Source: Actinotalea sp.
GTDB taxonomy: Bacteria > Actinomycetota > Actinomycetes > Actinomycetales > Cellulomonadaceae
NCBI GenBank assembly: GCA_014360395.1
Contig: JACIXM010000134.1
Span: 1 to 8,912, forward strand
Direction of reading: 5' to 3'
DNA length: 8,912 bases
Part shown: positions 7,991 to 8,912 of the stretch, piece by piece
Position numbering within the stretch: the stretch's first letter is position 1
Layout of the letters: each line of letters starts with the position of its first letter
Notes under the pieces: generated by a model
Databases searched by the model: none
Seen by the model: the letters and a program-made list of their open reading frames with translations, nothing else
Told to the model about the DNA's origin: nothing
Program-made: the position numbers and the translations under genes

Positions 7991-8912
7991 CCGTCGCCGA
8001 GCGGCTGGACGCGCTCGCCCGCGCCGTCGTCGCCGGGCGCGACGTCCTGCCCGCGGACGTCCTGGCGGCGGCAGCCGCCGTCGAGGACCGGGCCGGGCAC
8101 CGCATGCGGCTGTCGGCCGATCACACCGCGGTGGCGTTCGCCGGCGCCACCGGGTCCGGGAAGTCCTCGCTGGTCAACGCCGTGACGGGCACGGACGTCG
8201 CCGCGGTGGACGTGCTGCGGCCGACGACGGCGGAGGCGCTCGCCCTCGTGCGCGGTGCGGAGGGCGCCGGCGCGCTCCTGGACTGGCTCGGGGTCCGGCG
8301 CCGGCACGTCCTCGACGCCGACGGTCCGGACCGCGAACCCACGGCGACGCCCCGGCCTGCGTCGCCGGGCAGGGCAGGGCCGCGCACCGACGACGGCGGC
8401 CTGGTGCTCCTGGACCTGCCCGACCACGACTCCGTCGTCGTCGAGCACCGCCTCGAGGCCGAGCGGCTCGTCGCGCTGGTCGACCTCATGGTGTGGGTCG
8501 TCGACCCGCAGAAGTACGCCGACGCCGCCCTGCACGACCGGTACCTGCGCGGCCTGGCCGGGCACCGCGACGTGCTGCTGGTCGCCCTCAACCAGGTCGA
8601 CCGGCTCTCCCCGGCCGAGCGCGACGCCTGCGCGGCCGACCTCGCCCGCCTCCTCGCCGACGACGGCCTGGCAGGCGTGCCCGTGCTGCTCACCTCCGCG
8701 CGCACCGGGGAGGGCGTTGAGGCGCTCCGGGACCGGCTCGACGACGCGGCCCGCCGCCGTGAGGCAGCGACCGCCCGGACCGTCGCGGACGTCCGGGACG
8801 TCGCCGAGCGGATCCGGCGGGCGAGCGCGCCGGGCGCGGCGGCGCCGCCGGCCGCACGCCGCGACCTCGTCCGCGCGCTCGAGCGCGCGGCGGGTGTGCC
8901 GATCGTCGCCGA
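7978..8912 (+). CDS. YfjP/dynamin-like membrane GTPase, B-type paralogue 2 (B2), cut by window end
   Basis: The open frame runs from GTG 7978 to the window edge (311 complete codons, no stop). The start is preceded by GGAGG (7968-7972) at 5-nt spacing and lies 13 bp inside the upstream gene; an in-frame GTG at 7966 has no ribosome binding site. G motifs: G1 GATGSGKSS (56-64), PTT (82-84), G3 DLPDHDS (146-152), B-type signature DPQKYADAALH (176-186), G4 NQVD (205-208) and a G5-like TSARTG (239-244). It is paralogous to the protein at 1929, including the DWLGV and LVLLDLPDHDS segments. Between those two segments it has about 13 more residues, a Pro/Arg/Gly-rich low-complexity stretch (roughly 116-141). 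By analogy with the paralogue, two membrane helices should lie in the missing C-terminal part. It probably forms a functional pair with the GTPase encoded just upstream. Confidence 0.88.
   Translation, partial: MGGLTVAERLDALARAVVAGRDVLPADVLAAAAAVEDRAGHRMRLSADHTAVAFAGATGSGKSSLVNAVTGTDVAAVDVLRPTTAEALALVRGAEGAGALLDWLGVRRRHVLDADGPDREPTATPRPASPGRAGPRTDDGGLVLLDLPDHDSVVVEHRLEAERLVALVDLMVWVVDPQKYADAALHDRYLRGLAGHRDVLLVALNQVDRLSPAERDACAADLARLLADDGLAGVPVLLTSARTGEGVEALRDRLDDAARRREAATARTVADVRDVAERIRRASAPGAAAPPAARRDLVRALERAAGVPIVA

Overview
The window is very GC-rich with dense, closely packed genes, GTG starts and actinobacterial signatures. EttA is of actinobacterial type, there is a second SSB gene outside the usual rpsF-ssb-rpsR context, and there are paired membrane GTPases. 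This fits a high-GC Actinomycetota chromosome, probably Micrococcales and Cellulomonas-like. That placement comes from general sequence character, not from a database search. I see no mobile element, phage gene, CRISPR array or anomalous base composition.

Layout: a minus-strand tRNA-Arg (anticodon TCT, CCA encoded) lies at 68-143, with a 26-bp direct repeat just beyond its 3' end at 1-58. Everything else reads on the plus strand. Positions 250-1932 and 1929-3458 are a translationally coupled pair of dynamin-like membrane GTPases, called A1 and B1 here. Positions 3616-4218 encode a single-stranded DNA-binding protein and 4336-6018 encode the ABC-F translation factor EttA, closed by a strong terminator hairpin at 6034-6075. 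Positions 6167-7990 and 7978-8912 (cut by the window end) are a second coupled GTPase pair, A2 and B2, paralogous to A1 and B1.

The main feature is this duplicated A-B GTPase module flanking ssb-ettA. Each module has an A protein (G1 GSTGAGKST, conserved TTAARY-DAVPW stretch, G4 NRV-) and a B protein (G1 G-TGSGKSS, G3 DLPDHDS, DPQKYAD stretch, G4 NQVD). A1, B1 and A2 have hydrophobic segments near the C-terminus; the B2 C-terminus is outside the window. The A-B organisation resembles known bacterial dynamin-like pairs that act together on membranes, such as Streptomyces DynA/DynB at sporulation septa and mycobacterial IniA/IniC, but direct orthology is inference. All four proteins replace the Gly of the G3 motif DxxG with Asp. 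A1 has also lost the guanine-specificity Asp of G4 (NRVP), which suggests it has diverged towards a non-canonical partner or regulator.

The genes between the pairs are housekeeping types: ssDNA binding and ribosome energy sensing. A functional link between the GTPase pairs and the SSB, such as membrane remodelling near DNA at the septum, is possible but not shown by the sequence.
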